Translations under genes and position numbers: made by a program
Assembly: GCF_007558815.1 (NCBI RefSeq)
Contig: NZ_VLTJ01000029.1
Location: 1-64,000, forward strand
Length of the DNA stretch: 64,000 bases
Source of the DNA: Verticiella sediminum
GTDB lineage: Bacteria; Pseudomonadota; Gammaproteobacteria; Burkholderiales; Burkholderiaceae_B
Direction of reading: 5' to 3'
In this document: positions 10,149 to 17,555 of the stretch, one piece after another
Numbering within the stretch: position 1 is the stretch's first letter
How the letters are laid out: every line of letters begins with the position of its first letter
Notes under the pieces: generated by a model
Database searches by the model: none
What the model saw: the letters and a program-made list of their open reading frames with translations, nothing else
What the model was told of the DNA's origin: nothing

Positions 10149-10864
10149 CTATCGCTGCGCTTGGGCCCACACCTCGAGCGCGGCTCGCTCCATGAGCCGC
10201 AGATCCTCAAGCAACTCTCGCCGCCGCCGCTTCTTCGGTACCAGTTCCCGCAGCAGTGCGGTGACAGCGGTGTAGTCCAGGCCGGTACGCTGGACTGGGC
10301 CCATGCCACCGATGTAGCGCCATGATGTACCCACCACATCGCAGAACCACGAGACGGATTCCCAGTTGTCCGGCCAGACCTCGAAATCGCCGCCGCTGCT
10401 CCCTGCAGACCGCCGAACCTGCTCCAGCACCTCGGGCGGGGCGCCGGCTTTCGTGAGGGCGTCCAGCACCACAGAGTCGACCGCGAAGCCCTGGTCGGGC
10501 TTCGCGCCGGCCCAGTGCCGGGCCGCCTCTACAAGTTTTTTTGCCGAACGTCGTTGATGTTGCTCCAGTACGCCGCGGCCATGGCCACGCGCACCTGCGG
10601 GATGAGCAGCAGCGCCTCCAGGTTTTCGGGGGTGGGCTCGAGCGGCTGACCGTCCTCGCCCAGAACCCCGCTCCAGGCAGTGTGGACGCGGCGGATGACC
10701 TCGCTCTGCCCCTTCACCAGTACGAGTTCGTCCAGCTCGTCGGAGTCGACTCGCCGCACGTCCCACCAGAAATCCTGACGTTCGAAACGGCCCTTTTCAG
10801 TGGGCAGTGACACCTCGACTTTGATGCGATAGGTGGGAGTTTGAGTAGCCAGACGGAGAGTCAT
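10149..10864 (-). CDS. Tail assembly chaperone GT, made by -1 ribosomal frameshift
   Basis: The G frame (from 10864) ends in ..RQKNL-stop, but the heptamer A AAA AAC at 10541-10535 in the G frame allows a -1 slip into an open frame reading KKLVEAARHWAGAKPDQG and running to a stop at 10149. The fusion would be 238 residues. The same arrangement is established for lambda gpG/gpGT, where the T domain recruits the tail tube protein to the tape measure. Gene order tail tube, G, GT, tape measure is exactly conserved here. The T portion contains a Trp-rich stretch (VWPDNWESVSWFCDVVG) and a basic patch. Frameshift efficiency cannot be judged from sequence. Confidence 0.88.
10529..10864 (-). CDS. Tail assembly chaperone G (unshifted product)
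   Basis: 111 residues from ATG 10864 (MTLRLATQTPTYRIKVEV), chosen over ATG 10909 because AGGA lies 7 nt upstream of it. Short, acidic, beta-rich N-terminus and helical C-terminus ending in the slippery site, as for lambda-type G proteins. It is expected in excess over the GT fusion and coats the tape measure before tube polymerisation. It lies directly downstream of the tail tube gene after a hairpin that may lower its expression. Confidence 0.85.
   Translation of the reverse strand: MTLRLATQTPTYRIKVEVSLPTEKGRFERQDFWWDVRRVDSDELDELVLVKGQSEVIRRVHTAWSGVLGEDGQPLEPTPENLEALLLIPQVRVAMAAAYWSNINDVRQKNL
10535..10541 (-). other. -1 slippery heptamer A_AAA_AAC
   Basis: Read on the minus strand in the G frame the codons are CAA AAA AAC TTG TAG. 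X XXY YYZ with X=Y=A and Z=C is one of the strongest bacterial -1 slippery motifs. The zero-frame stop follows two codons later, and the -1 frame stays open for 129 further codons. Confidence 0.9.
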
Positions 10865-10910
10865 GAAGTGATCCTGTGATGTTTGATTGATGGTGCAGTG
10901 AGCCGGCATA

Positions 10911-10945
10911 GAAGGCCTCGAACCGTTACAACAGTCGAGGCCTTC
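10911..10945 (-). terminator. Hairpin between tail tube and chaperone genes
   Basis: Perfect 11-bp inverted repeat GAAGGCCTCGA / TCGAGGCCTTC with a 13-nt loop, 11 bp after the tail tube stop codon. The minus-strand transcript has no U-run after the stem, so this may be an mRNA-stabilising or partial-termination structure rather than a full terminator. Its position suits high tube and low chaperone output. Confidence 0.6.
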
Positions 10946-10956
10946 GCCTTTTCTGA

Positions 10957-11889
10957 TCAGCGGAACGTGATCGCGACTTCGTCGTTACCTTGGTCCGGCT
11001 GGAACGCCGTATCGAGTCCCAGCATGGCTGTGCCATCCTGGTCGGAATACGAAGGGTTCATGAGCTGGGCGGTCGGCATCTCCAGTTCGACGATGTTGCC
11101 CGGCGTGACACCGTGGGTGATCGAGAGCGGCACATCCTGCGCACTCAACACCATCTGCGGCCAATTGAGCTGGGCAATGCTCGGCAGCTCCATCAAGACG
11201 TTGCCGGCCGGTCGCCGGTCGCTGATGTGCGCGCCATTGCATCCGATGAGCTCGCGCCACGCCAGTTGGTTCGCGATGTCCAGCGTGAGCGACTGCAGGC
11301 AACCGGTGTAGGCGCCGAGCGCCCATGTCGGGGTGTTCGCGCGGTTCGCAGCCAGCGGCTTCTGGAAAGCGGAGTAATCGACACCGGTCGGCATGGCTGC
11401 GTCCGTGATCGGTTGGTAGGCGCCGATCAGCCGGAAACGCATGAATGGGATCGCCTTGGCTGTGATGTCGAACGAGACCGTGCCCCGCGCATCCAGCAGG
11501 TTGTGGAACAGTCCGTCGAGGTAGTAGCGCAGCGCCAGCAGTTCCATGCCAGTGGACACCGGCGTGTACGTGACACTGGTGTCCGCGACCGTGGTTTCGG
11601 CAAAGCCGCACGCTCGCAGCAGCGGTCCGAACGCTGGCGCCGTGCCCGCCTCGCCGGAGCCTGCCAGTTCCACTTCGAACTCGAGCTGGCCGTAGCGCGT
11701 CGTGGCGATCTGCCCGCTGTTGCCCATGTACGGGCGGATGAGGTTCCGCTCGACGAACTCGGCCGACAGCGGGGTCGCGTTGACGTTTCGCACGAGGATG
11801 GCGTTGGCGCCAGCAGCCGGTACCGGGTCCGTGCCGGCCGTCGTCTGGACCTTCGCCAGCACCAGGGAGTTTCGGGTGGATTTCGCCAT
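10957..11889 (-). CDS. Major tail tube protein
   Basis: 310 residues (MAKSTRNSLVLAKVQTTAGT). The opening phrase, the ATPLSAEFVERNLIRPYMG stretch and the beta-rich body match the siphophage tail tube family with the extended N-terminal loop. It polymerises as stacked hexamer rings around the tape measure. AGGAG lies just upstream of the ATG. It is bracketed by hairpins (11901-11930 and 10911-10945), consistent with a separately tuned, abundant mRNA segment. Confidence 0.87.
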   Translation of the reverse strand: MAKSTRNSLVLAKVQTTAGTDPVPAAGANAILVRNVNATPLSAEFVERNLIRPYMGNSGQIATTRYGQLEFEVELAGSGEAGTAPAFGPLLRACGFAETTVADTSVTYTPVSTGMELLALRYYLDGLFHNLLDARGTVSFDITAKAIPFMRFRLIGAYQPITDAAMPTGVDYSAFQKPLAANRANTPTWALGAYTGCLQSLTLDIANQLAWRELIGCNGAHISDRRPAGNVLMELPSIAQLNWPQMVLSAQDVPLSITHGVTPGNIVELEMPTAQLMNPSYSDQDGTAMLGLDTAFQPDQGNDEVAITFR

Positions 11890-11900
11890 GGGCGGCTCCT

Positions 11901-11930
11901 AGAAAAAAGAAGGGCCGCACGTGGCGGCCA
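11901..11930 (-). terminator. Rho-independent-type terminator just upstream of the tail tube gene
   Basis: Stem GGCCGC / GCGGCC (11913-11918 with 11924-11929), 5-nt loop, followed on the minus strand by CTTCTTTTTT. It sits inside the late operon between the 74-residue protein and the tail tube, so it would need antitermination (Q-like protein encoded at 21270-21686) or act as a partial attenuator. Confidence 0.7.
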
Positions 11931-11967
11931 GGAAGCGTCTGCCGCTGCAGCGCGGCGTGTCGATGCG

Positions 11968-12192
11968 TTACGCCTTCGGCTGGGGCGTCTGGTGTTTGAG
12001 CGCCCGGACTCCGGTGGCAGGATCCAGGATGTAGCAACCGCCTCGTCCGGCATTCTCATCGCGCAGCGCCTTGCGCAGCACGTCCTTCGGGGTAGGAGCA
12101 GCCTGCTCAGGCACCGGGACCGCGGGAGGCTCTGCCACCGTGGGCACGGCGGTGGACGGGACGGCGGCCACGACATCGGGGGTCTTGTTCAT
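11968..12192 (-). CDS. Small Pro/Val-rich virion-region protein, unknown
   Basis: 74 residues, start ATG 12192 with AGGAG 7 nt upstream. The first half is a Pro/Val/Ala-rich low-complexity segment (VPTVAEPPAVPVPEQAAP). The C-terminal half is compact and charged (LRKALRDENAGRGGCYILDP) and could be a small folded domain. It lies between the tail terminator-like gene and the tail tube. No family is recognised; a minor capsid or tail accessory role is only positional inference. Confidence 0.6.
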   Translation of the reverse strand: MNKTPDVVAAVPSTAVPTVAEPPAVPVPEQAAPTPKDVLRKALRDENAGRGGCYILDPATGVRALKHQTPQPKA

Positions 12193-12201
12193 AGTGATCT
12201 C

Positions 12202-12621
12202 CTACTCGCTCAGCGAATGCTCGTCGGTTTGATAAGTGATGAGATAGCGCCGGGTGACAACCTGGCGCAGCAGATCGCCATTGGCGTACTTCGGCTCATC
12301 GGTGCGCAGCTCCTGAATGCCAACGATGCCGGGGGCACTGAACCCCATCACCAGCGGGTGAGCCGCCTCGAAGACCGACTCGGACAACTCGATGTGATCC
12401 TCGCCTGCCGTGTGGACCAGCAGGTGGACTTCGCGCGCGCGGTTGACGCGCGAAATCGAACCGTCTGCCACGGTCTCCAGCCCCAGCAGCAGGGTCACGA
12501 CCTGCGGTCGCTGCCGCGTGCTTGCCCGCACAGGGGAAGACTCCACCTCGGCCGGAAAACCCGGGGCGGCGATAAGCTCCGCCCTGAGGCCCTCAACATA
12601 GGTTTGCACGAGAGTGGTCAT
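12202..12621 (-). CDS. Tail terminator / minor tail protein (gpU-like position)
   Basis: 139 residues (MTTLVQTYVEGLRAELIAAPG). The amphipathic helix at the N-terminus followed by beta strands (VTLLLGLETVADG, REVHLLVHTAG) is the usual layout of tail terminator proteins, which stop tube growth and join the tail to the head. It overlaps the upstream connector gene by 4 nt. Assignment is from size, layout and gene order; sequence identity to lambda U is not evident by eye. Confidence 0.55.
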   Translation of the reverse strand: MTTLVQTYVEGLRAELIAAPGFPAEVESSPVRASTRQRPQVVTLLLGLETVADGSISRVNRAREVHLLVHTAGEDHIELSESVFEAAHPLVMGFSAPGIVGIQELRTDEPKYANGDLLRQVVTRRYLITYQTDEHSLSE

Positions 12622-12947
12622 GGCAATCGCTCCAGTGTGGCTCGGGTCCAGTGCCCGTCGCCTTGCACCAGCGGCTCCTGGTTGACGCGGTAGCGCTCGA
12701 ACACGCCTCGGCGAACCTCAATCTGCAGCACGTCAGCATCGGCCAGCGGCGGCTGCACGTCCGCGCTGGTGCACTCGATCGCGTAGTCGGTCGTGTGCAC
12801 CAGCCCGTCGAGCACGAGCTCCTGCGGCCGGTCGAATCGGGCCCGGAACTCGGGCCCTGGCGTGTTGCCCACCAGACGCCGTACCGGCACGCGGATGCCG
12901 ACCGCGTCGAACGCGCGGTCGAACACGCTGTTGTCCCAGTCCATCAT
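12618..12947 (-). CDS. Head-tail joining protein (gpFII-like)
   Basis: 109 residues (MMDWDNSVFDRAFDAVGIRV). The opening D-x-x-FDRAF helix, the central strand region and the ending LVQGDGHWTRATLERLP resemble lambda FII, which completes the head and forms the tail attachment site. It immediately follows the major capsid gene, as FII follows E in lambda, with a 4-nt overlap on both sides. Confidence 0.65.
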   Translation of the reverse strand: MMDWDNSVFDRAFDAVGIRVPVRRLVGNTPGPEFRARFDRPQELVLDGLVHTTDYAIECTSADVQPPLADADVLQIEVRRGVFERYRVNQEPLVQGDGHWTRATLERLP

Positions 12948-13945
12948 GCGCCCGCGGTAAGTCGAATGACGGCCTTGGGCCGCGTCGGAATATGCAGTGG
13001 GTTCGATTGGCTCTCGATGCCCAGGCCCTTACCGTAGGGCAGCACCTCGACGCGGCTGTAATACGGCAGGCCGTCTGTGTTGACCGTTTCCAGATAGTCG
13101 CCAGGCGCAAAGCGTGTAATGAAGAACTCCGGTACGCCTTCTGGAAACGCGAAAGCTTCGTTCGCCGGCACGTAGGGCTTGCCTTTCATGCTGCCGCGGT
13201 AGCGCTCGAAGCTGATGCCACCGATCTCGAACGAGCCGCTGAGCTCACCGCGCAGTTCCGCTGCCTGCGCGGTGTTCAGGTACGTTTCGCGCACGCTCTT
13301 GTGACTGGTCAGCTTTTTCCAGAATTCGCGGCCGCACAGCGCGCGCGCGCTGCGCGTCGGCGTCGCACCCAGCGCGGTCTCGATCAGGTCCAACACGTCA
13401 TCGCACCTGTCGCGAACGATGGTGTTGACGTCGCCCAGGGCCATCGAGAAGGATGTTTGTTCGATGTTGAACGCTTGGTATACATCGAGCAGTACGGTTT
13501 CGCCGTCGGCGTCCAGGATTTGGCCCTTGATGGCGCCGATCCGCTGGAACTCGTGCGTCATGTCCAACTGCGTACGATGCGTGGCCTGATACGAGGCGAC
13601 GCGCGCGACGGCCGTCTCCAGTTCGGATTGCGAGCCGAATGCGCGGATGCTCTGGATCTCGTCGGCCAGCATGGTGGACCGTTGCGGCAGGTGCACCGTG
13701 TTGAAGGGGATCAACTTGCGCGGGCCGAGGGTGGTGATGTCGGCCACGCCGCCACGAGGCTTGGCGGCGACGAGTTTGAGCGTGGCGCCGTCATATTCGA
13801 TCTGCACGACGGTGGTCGAAACGCCTCTTTCATTGAACAAGCCCAGTTCGCCAATGCGGCCGGGAACATAGGGCTGCTCGTTGATCGCTGCCGCGAGGTT
13901 GGGGACGGAGAATGCCTCGTCCTGGAACAGAGAGATATCGGCCAT
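12944..13945 (-). CDS. Major capsid protein, lambda gpE family
   Basis: 333 residues (MADISLFQDEAFSVPNLAAA). The family hallmarks are visible: PGRIGELGLFNERGV near the N-terminus, the TMLADEIQSIRAFG segment, the RDRCDDVLDLIETALG helix and the C-terminal GKGLGIESQSNPLHIPTRPKA. Together with the decoration protein upstream this is a lambda/HK97-fold shell. The usual length of the family is about 330-345 residues, so it appears intact. Confidence 0.94.
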   Translation of the reverse strand: MADISLFQDEAFSVPNLAAAINEQPYVPGRIGELGLFNERGVSTTVVQIEYDGATLKLVAAKPRGGVADITTLGPRKLIPFNTVHLPQRSTMLADEIQSIRAFGSQSELETAVARVASYQATHRTQLDMTHEFQRIGAIKGQILDADGETVLLDVYQAFNIEQTSFSMALGDVNTIVRDRCDDVLDLIETALGATPTRSARALCGREFWKKLTSHKSVRETYLNTAQAAELRGELSGSFEIGGISFERYRGSMKGKPYVPANEAFAFPEGVPEFFITRFAPGDYLETVNTDGLPYYSRVEVLPYGKGLGIESQSNPLHIPTRPKAVIRLTAGA

Positions 13946-13966
13946 GGTGGCTCCAGAAATGGAAAC

Positions 13967-13984
13967 GGCCGCACTCGCGGCCGC
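13967..13984 (-). terminator. Hairpin upstream of the major capsid gene
   Basis: 7-bp stem CGGCCGC / GCGGCCG with a 4-nt loop, followed on the minus strand by GTTTCCATTTC and then the capsid ribosome binding site. Similar in sequence and placement to the hairpin ahead of the tail tube gene. Confidence 0.5.
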
Positions 13985-14014
13985 AATTCATCGGGTGATG
14001 AGGGCTGAAGGGGA

Positions 14015-14650
14015 TCAGTCGCGCACGAGCACGCCGAGGGCTGCGAGGTCGGTCCGGCCAGCGGCATCCAGGCCAATGAGGAGCGCGGCGGCCACCTCGG
14101 CGTCGCGAACGATGCCGACAGCCTGCACGTCCGCCTGCGTCGTATCCACCGAGGCATACAGGACGCCACCGGCTGCACGCCGGCCGTCGTTGGCGCCGTC
14201 CTCGTCATACGGCACCCATTCGCCGAGGTTTGCGGTGACCGCAATGGTCCACGAGTCGCCCACCACGAAATCTGAGGCACCGTCAGCGATCGTGAACGTG
14301 AGACCGCCGGCGGTAAACGGCGTACCGACCTCGCCTGCACCCAGTACCACGCCGCCCGGGCCCGTAACCTCAAACGCACCACCTCCGGCAGACGCCTCGG
14401 TGATCTGCACCGAGTAGTTGCCGGACACGGCGCCGCTTGTGACGACGAACGTGCCCAGCACGCCGTTGCCCGTGTTGCCGGCGGTGGGCGTGGCGATTGC
14501 CGCGTTGTCCGCGGTGGTCTGCGCGATCAGGGTGCCGGCCAGCACGACGCCGAAACCGGCGGCCATCACAATGTTGGCTCGCGAACGCTGGCCATTGGCC
14601 TCGGAGACGATGAAATCGGCCGCACGGGCCTGTTGATGTACGAAACTCAT
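14015..14650 (-). CDS. Head decoration protein, lambda gpD family
   Basis: 211 residues from ATG 14650 (MSFVHQQARAADFIVSEANG), chosen because AGGAG lies 7 nt upstream. FIVSEANGQRSR at the start and EWVPYDEDGANDGRRAAG with DAEVAAALLIG near the end are the gpD signatures. It is longer than lambda D (110 residues) because of an inserted ~90-residue beta-rich, Gly/Thr-rich segment (residues ~45-130, e.g. GTFVVTSGAVSGNYSVQIT). That insert could form an exposed domain on the capsid surface. Confidence 0.9.
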   Translation of the reverse strand: MSFVHQQARAADFIVSEANGQRSRANIVMAAGFGVVLAGTLIAQTTADNAAIATPTAGNTGNGVLGTFVVTSGAVSGNYSVQITEASAGGGAFEVTGPGGVVLGAGEVGTPFTAGGLTFTIADGASDFVVGDSWTIAVTANLGEWVPYDEDGANDGRRAAGGVLYASVDTTQADVQAVGIVRDAEVAAALLIGLDAAGRTDLAALGVLVRD

Positions 14651-14660
14651 GTTGAGACTC

Positions 14661-15779
14661 CTATCGAGCAGAGAGGGTTTTGCGGGCGGCGTAGATCGCC
14701 GAAGGGTTCGGTCCGCTGCTCTGCGACGGAGCCGAGGGAGAGGGGGGGCGTTGCAGGTTGCTGACAGGGTTGGCGTTGCGGGTCTCGAACATGTGGTCGA
14801 GCAGCCGTGAGCGCACCTGCTCGACACCCAGGCCGGCCATGATGAAATCGGCTGCGCGATCGGGCACAGAGGCCGCGAGACACAGCCCTGCGACCTGTTC
14901 TGCGACGGCGACCCGGGCGTTTACCGACGTGCGGTCCGTCAGGTCACTGCTGACGAGTACGCCCTCGGCCATATGGGGGATGCGGCGCGAACGGCACTCA
15001 GCGTACACATGTGCCACCATCTCGGCAGAGTTCGCGGGGACCGGGGGCGGAGGCGGGGCCGGAGCTGGCTGCGGCACCGGATCCTCGGGCACCGGCGGGG
15101 ACGGCTCCGGAGTGGGCTGGGAGCTGGGGGCCGGGTCGCTGTCGGCGTCATCCAGCTCGGCGAGCAGCGCGGCCGGCACCCCCTTGTGTCGCGCCAGCAG
15201 ATCGACGGCCCTCGCGGACGCGGCCAGTTTCACGGGCTCCTCGAGCGCGGTCGCAAACCCTTTATCCATGGCCTCGCCCGCATCCAGCCACGTGGTGGCG
15301 TCCATCATGGCGATGATCTCGTCATCCGCCTGGCCACTGCGCGCGTAAGCCGTCACCACACCGTTGCGTACCTTGTCCATCATGTCGGCCTCGGCACGCA
15401 GCTCCTCAGCCGTTCCGGCCGCCACCGTCCACGCATGGTGGATCATCAGCATGGCGTTGCCAGGCATGATGCGCTCGCCGCCCGCCATGAAAATCAGGGA
15501 GGCCGCGGAGGCGGCAACGCCGTCGACCCGGGTGGTGACGGGCAACGGGTGCCGCAGCAGCGTGTTGTAGATCGCGTTGGCGTCGAACACGTTGCCGCCG
15601 GGGCTGTTGATCGAGACGAGAATGCGCGTCGCATTGGCGGACGCAACCACCGCGTCCAGCTCGTTGACAAACGCTTTGGCCGTCGTACCCCAGAATCCGA
15701 TCTCGTCATAGATCAGGATCTCGGCGACGCGCTCGTCGCCCAGGGTCTTGGCCCGGATCGAATACCAGGGTCTCGGCAT
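14661..15779 (-). CDS. ClpP-like head maturation protease with C-terminal scaffold-like region
   Basis: 372 residues. Residues 1-~200 are a ClpP-fold serine protease: SINSPGGNV (oxyanion region), GVAASAASL with nucleophile Ser91, MLMIHHAW with His114, and a candidate Asp160. A Pro-rich linker (residues ~222-250) leads to a helical C-terminal part of ~120 residues. In lambda-like phages such fusions supply both the capsid protease and, from the C-terminal part, scaffold. It lies between portal and decoration genes. AGGAG precedes the ATG. Confidence 0.88.
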   Translation of the reverse strand: MPRPWYSIRAKTLGDERVAEILIYDEIGFWGTTAKAFVNELDAVVASANATRILVSINSPGGNVFDANAIYNTLLRHPLPVTTRVDGVAASAASLIFMAGGERIMPGNAMLMIHHAWTVAAGTAEELRAEADMMDKVRNGVVTAYARSGQADDEIIAMMDATTWLDAGEAMDKGFATALEEPVKLAASARAVDLLARHKGVPAALLAELDDADSDPAPSSQPTPEPSPPVPEDPVPQPAPAPPPPPVPANSAEMVAHVYAECRSRRIPHMAEGVLVSSDLTDRTSVNARVAVAEQVAGLCLAASVPDRAADFIMAGLGVEQVRSRLLDHMFETRNANPVSNLQRPPSPSAPSQSSGPNPSAIYAARKTLSAR

Positions 15780-15788
15780 GGGTAGCTC

Positions 15789-17345
15789 CTATCGAGGTGA
15801 GGGAACAGCGGCGGGGTCCGACGGATCGTCGTCCCGCTCGCTCGGGGCGGCGGGCTCGGCCCCCTTGTTGCGCGCGTGGCGCGAGTCGCTATCGAGCGTC
15901 AGGCCATCCCGGTCGGCCTGATCGTTGTCCTCTCGAATCTGCTCAGCGACCTCCTCAGGGTCAACGCCCTGGGCGAGGACGATCTGCTGGCGCGAAATGA
16001 AACCGGCCCGCACCGCGTCGGTGTTGGCCTTTACGTCCTGCACGGGGTTGAAATACTGCCAACCCTGGGGCACCCACAGGACACGACGAAAGAGCCGGCG
16101 GTCGCGGATGTAGGAATCCATCGGGATCACGCCCGACAGAGCCAGCATGTCCACCCAGGCGTTCCACAGCGGGCGGCACCACTGGTGGATGAAGAACCCC
16201 CACTGGAATCGCTCGATGGTGCGATGGAACTCGTTGACGATGACACGCAGCGTGCGGTCATTGACCCCGCGCAGGTCGCCCGAGCCGAGCTCATAGGGAA
16301 TTCCGACGGACGCGAACGCGGCCATCAACTGCTGCCGCATGAACTCGCCATAGGCGTCTGGCGCTCCAGGCGGCGTGGCGAATTTCACGTCCCATCCCTC
16401 GGGCACCGCCTGCATGGTCCCGGGCTCGAGCCCCACCAGCGGGGCACCGTCATCGCCATAAACCTCATCCACACCAGTCATGGGGTTTACCGGGTCATCG
16501 GGCTGGCTCATGTCGCTGCCCTTGGCCACCAGGAACCCGGCGAACAGGTTGGACACCTCCTGCCGGAATGCCACGGCGTCGTCGAAACTATCGAGCGTGC
16601 GCAGCCGCAGCAGTACCGTGGCCAACTCCGAGACGCCACGCACCTGCCCGGGCCGCAACATACTGAACGCATGCACCACCTCGGTCGCCGGCACGCGGCG
16701 CAGTTCGCGCAGCGCGCCGGTGGCGTTGTCACCAGGATGCCGGTTCCAGAGGTGATATGCCACGCGTCGGCCAATACTGTCGAACTCCACGCCGTTGACG
16801 AGTTCATTCCGCCCCGCGAGCGGCATCGTGACCTCGACAGGCAGATGATCGCCCTCGATGGCCTGGACCTGCAGCGGCACCACAAGCCCGTCCTCCACGC
16901 GTCGTTGGCGCAGTCTCGACAGCGCCTCGCCGTCGATGAACATTGCACGCGCCGCGAGCGATTGCAGCCCATACACATCCAGCCGATCGTCAGCGTCCGC
17001 CTCCGGCGACCAGTCGGCCCACAGCTCCTTGAGCAGCCGCCGCATGCTGGGGTCCGGATGCCGAGGGTAGGGCTGGATGCCGGTGCCAATGGCATTGGAC
17101 ACCCAGCGCTCGACCGCGGCCTTTGCCCACGGGTCATTGCGCACGGCATCCCGGGCCCGCCGACGGATCGTGGTCAGGCTGGACGTGGCCGCACTGTTCG
17201 GCCCCGCCGCACTCGGGTTCCAGTTGCGGGAGCGGTGCCCGGTGGCGCTGCCGCCCTCGTAGGGCGACGACAACGCCTGCATGCGAGCGGGCACCATGAA
17301 TCCACGTTGCGCCAGCGTGCGGTAGCCTGCGGGTGCCGTTCGCAT
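15789..17345 (-). CDS. Portal protein, lambda gpB family
   Basis: 518 residues from ATG 17345, which overlaps the gpW stop as TGATG; a GTG immediately upstream (17348) is an alternative. Family features are the early ARDAVRNDPWAKAAVERWVSN, the central FDSIGRRVAYHLWNRHPGD and the PYELGSGDLRGVNDRTLRV region. It forms the dodecameric ring through which TerL pumps DNA and to which the connector proteins bind. The C-terminal tail is charged and low-complexity. Confidence 0.94.
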   Translation of the reverse strand: MRTAPAGYRTLAQRGFMVPARMQALSSPYEGGSATGHRSRNWNPSAAGPNSAATSSLTTIRRRARDAVRNDPWAKAAVERWVSNAIGTGIQPYPRHPDPSMRRLLKELWADWSPEADADDRLDVYGLQSLAARAMFIDGEALSRLRQRRVEDGLVVPLQVQAIEGDHLPVEVTMPLAGRNELVNGVEFDSIGRRVAYHLWNRHPGDNATGALRELRRVPATEVVHAFSMLRPGQVRGVSELATVLLRLRTLDSFDDAVAFRQEVSNLFAGFLVAKGSDMSQPDDPVNPMTGVDEVYGDDGAPLVGLEPGTMQAVPEGWDVKFATPPGAPDAYGEFMRQQLMAAFASVGIPYELGSGDLRGVNDRTLRVIVNEFHRTIERFQWGFFIHQWCRPLWNAWVDMLALSGVIPMDSYIRDRRLFRRVLWVPQGWQYFNPVQDVKANTDAVRAGFISRQQIVLAQGVDPEEVAEQIREDNDQADRDGLTLDSDSRHARNKGAEPAAPSERDDDPSDPAAVPSPR

Positions 17346-17554
17346 CACATCCCCTTGCCCTTGTTGACCATGTGATACATACGCGGACGGCGGCGCCGAG
17401 CCTGCGCGTTCAGGTCATCCTGGATGAGGTTCACGAGCCTGAGCCGCTCCTCCACGGCCAGCAGCTTCACGCGCTTGTCGCCGTACTGGACCTCGCTCTG
17501 CGCCGCGATCAGATCGCGCTTGGCTTGGTCGAGGTCTGCCTGTGTATATGCCAT
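17345..17554 (-). CDS. Head-tail joining protein gpW
   Basis: 69 residues from ATG 17554 (MAYTQADLDQAKRDLIAAQS), two codons after the TerL stop region. Size, the helical start, the VQYGDKRVKLLAVEERL strand pair and the basic end match lambda gpW, which plugs the portal after packaging. Gene order TerL, W, portal is as in lambda. Confidence 0.85.
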   Translation of the reverse strand: MAYTQADLDQAKRDLIAAQSEVQYGDKRVKLLAVEERLRLVNLIQDDLNAQARRRRPRMYHMVNKGKGM

Positions 17555-17555
17555 G

